A DNA stretch of 6,616 bases. Origin: Planctomycetota bacterium. GTDB lineage: Bacteria; Planctomycetota; B129-G9. The stretch is from contig JAUXGI010000061.1 of NCBI GenBank assembly GCA_030622295.1, positions 1-6,616 on the forward strand, read 5' to 3'. The notes below the pieces were generated by a model that searched no databases, was not told the DNA's origin, and worked only from the letters and a program-made list of their open reading frames with translations. Position numbers and translations under genes: made by a program. Positions 5,642 to 6,616 of the stretch are shown piece by piece (the stretch's first letter is position 1; the number at the start of each line of letters is the position of its first letter).

Positions 5642-5750
5642 GCAGCCTTCGGCTGTCTTTTCCTTTCGCGTCCTCTCTTCTCGGACATTATTTCCGAGGT
5701 CATGCAAACCGAATCCGCCTCAGGCGGAATAAGAGCGGCCAGGGGCCGCC
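5642..5750. repeat. Intergenic nested inverted-repeat element, copy 3
   Basis: The left end 5642-5669 is identical over 28 bases to 2307-2334. The right end is hairpin GCGGCC-AGG-GGCCGC (5735-5749), preceded by GGAATAAGA (5726-5734), which pairs with TCTTTTCC (5656-5663) with a 1-nt bulge. The right hairpin uses the same AGG loop and flank (AAGAGC...) as copy 2, with G-C pairs swapped in the stem. The core is different from copy 2: CTCGGA (5680-5685) with TCCGAG (5693-5698), then TCCGCC-TCA-GGCGGA (5714-5728). It lies between the cyclase-like and phosphodiesterase genes. Confidence 0.7.
5643..5666 (+). terminator. Candidate intrinsic terminator ending the transporter operon
   Basis: CAGCC-TTC-GGCTG followed by TCTTTTCCTTT, the same sequence as at 2308. 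Here it lies about 95 bp after the last operon gene and before an unrelated gene, a sensible place to stop transcription. The stem is short, so strength is uncertain. Confidence 0.45.
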
Positions 5751-5774
5751 GGGAAAGGGTCTGACTCCCCGAGC

Positions 5775-5830
5775 CCTGTTGCCCGTTGCCTGTTGCCTGT
5801 TGCCTGTTGCCCGCTACCCGTTACCCGTTG
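5775..5830. repeat. Heptamer tandem repeat, eight units of CCYGTTG
   Basis: Eight uninterrupted 7-bp units run from 5775 to 5830: CCTGTTG, CCCGTTG, three CCTGTTG, CCCGCTA, CCCGTTA and CCCGTTG. Five of the units vary only at position 3; two carry A at position 7. The array ends 12 bp before the most likely start of the phosphodiesterase gene. All frames stay open through it, so gene finders may extend that gene into the repeat; the resulting PVACCLLPATRYPLP-like peptide is not credible. Short heptamer arrays of this kind occur in several bacterial groups and vary by slippage. Confidence 0.85.
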
Positions 5831-5842
5831 CCTTTCGAAATC

Positions 5843-6607
5843 TTGAATCACATATCATGCATAGGCCACCGCGGCGCCGCCGGATACGCCCCGGAAAACA
5901 CGCTCGCGTCGTTTGGGAGAGCGATTCAACTCGGCGTCGATTATGTCGAGTGTGACTTCCATATCACGGCGGACGGGGTCCCGGTCATAATCCACGATGA
6001 GACCCTGGACCGCACCACCAGCGGACACGGGCCTGTTCGCGAAAAAACGCTCGCCGAGGTGAAGGCGCTGGACGCGGGGTCGTGGCATGGAGCGGAGTTT
6101 GCCCGCGAGAAGGTGCCGACCCTGCGCGAACTGTTCGAACTGGCCGCCGGACGCGCCGGAGTCGTCGCGGAGGCGAAATCCCCGGCCTCGCAACATCCCG
6201 ACGCGCCGCAACTCCTCGCCGGACTCGTTAAAGAGTTCGCACACATCCCCGTGATTGCCATATCGGTTGACGACGCCTTCCTGCGGAGATTCAGGGAACT
6301 GTGCCCCGATGTCTCTGCGGGCCTGCTGAGCAATCTGCGGGAGGGACCCCGGCGGGCGGTCGCCCGAGCCGTGCGGGCGTCTTGCGACATACTGTCCGTG
6401 AATTTCAAGCAGTGGGACAAACGACTGCCGGAACAGGCGGCGCGCGCCGGTCTGCAACTGGCCGTCTGGACGGTCAACAAGCCCGAGGACATAGCGGCGT
6501 TTCTCAGCGAAGATATTGCGAGCATCACTACCGACTATCCCGACAGGGTCCTTGAGCATCTCGCGAGACGACGGCGGAACGGCAGCGGGGGGAGCGAGAC
6601 ACTCTAA
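5843..6607 (+). CDS. Cytoplasmic glycerophosphodiester phosphodiesterase (GDPD family)
   Basis: A 254-residue enzyme of the GDPD family, which hydrolyses deacylated phospholipid headgroup diesters to glycerol-3-phosphate and an alcohol. It is a TIM barrel with no signal peptide. Numbered from TTG 5843, family landmarks are GHRG at 8-11 (catalytic His9, Arg10), PENT at 17-20, VECDFHITADG with metal ligands Glu36 and Asp38, IIHDETLDRTT with catalytic His51, EAK at 110-112 (usual E-I-K) and the C-terminal VWTVN and TTDYPD strands. Everything needed for catalysis appears present. The start is uncertain: no in-frame ATG precedes GHRG, no Shine-Dalgarno is visible, and TTG 5843 or TTG 5828 are the only reasonable choices; earlier TTGs lie in the heptamer repeat. 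It is probably transcribed apart from the upstream operon, since hairpins and a terminator-like site intervene. Confidence 0.9.
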   Translation: MNHISCIGHRGAAGYAPENTLASFGRAIQLGVDYVECDFHITADGVPVIIHDETLDRTTSGHGPVREKTLAEVKALDAGSWHGAEFAREKVPTLRELFELAAGRAGVVAEAKSPASQHPDAPQLLAGLVKEFAHIPVIAISVDDAFLRRFRELCPDVSAGLLSNLREGPRRAVARAVRASCDILSVNFKQWDKRLPEQAARAGLQLAVWTVNKPEDIAAFLSEDIASITTDYPDRVLEHLARRRRNGSGGSETL

Positions 6608-6616
6608 TCTACGGCC

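Noticed and set aside
5775..5830. Possible CRISPR array
   Set aside because: The repeats are 7-bp head-to-tail units without spacers, so this is a simple tandem repeat.

Overview
The window is GC-rich DNA from a diderm (Gram-negative) bacterium that I cannot place to a phylum. The evidence for two membranes is a lipoprotein with a clear lipobox and no Asp at +2, an MCE-domain protein and an MlaE/MlaF transporter, a set used for lipid traffic between inner and outer membrane. The intergenic DNA is rich in palindromes, as in many environmental bacteria. All six genes lie on the plus strand.

Layout: (1) 13-181 is a long fold-back (nested inverted repeat) with a REP-like inner palindrome. A candidate sigma70-type promoter (206-234) follows. 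(2) 317-1411 is a STAS-MlaE fusion permease, 1515-2279 an MlaF-type ATPase, 2447-3313 a single-MCE-domain protein with a long helical tail, and 3394-4035 a PqiC-type auxiliary lipoprotein. (3) 4028-5548, overlapping the lipoprotein gene by 8 nt, encodes a two-TM receptor with a HAMP segment and a class III cyclase homology domain that lacks several catalytic residues. (4) 5549-5842 is non-coding and packed with hairpins and a heptamer tandem repeat. (5) 5843-6607 encodes a cytoplasmic glycerophosphodiester phosphodiesterase.

How the genes fit together (inference from families): the STAS-MlaE permease and MlaF ATPase form the inner-membrane ABC core. The MCE protein forms the ring and probably a helical conduit across the periplasm, and the lipoprotein provides the outer-membrane end. 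The pseudo-cyclase receptor is translationally linked to the lipoprotein gene and could sense the envelope or regulate transport. The phosphodiesterase fits lipid turnover by theme but is separated by repeats and a terminator-like hairpin.

The most unusual feature is a family of about 100-bp intergenic elements, seen at 1411-1509, 2307-2403 and 5642-5750. Each starts with a short hairpin plus pyrimidine tract and ends with the reverse-complement arrangement, so each looks like a pair of inward-facing terminators. Two of them sit inside the transporter operon. Copies 2 and 3 share 28 identical bases, and the stems of different copies differ by compensated changes.
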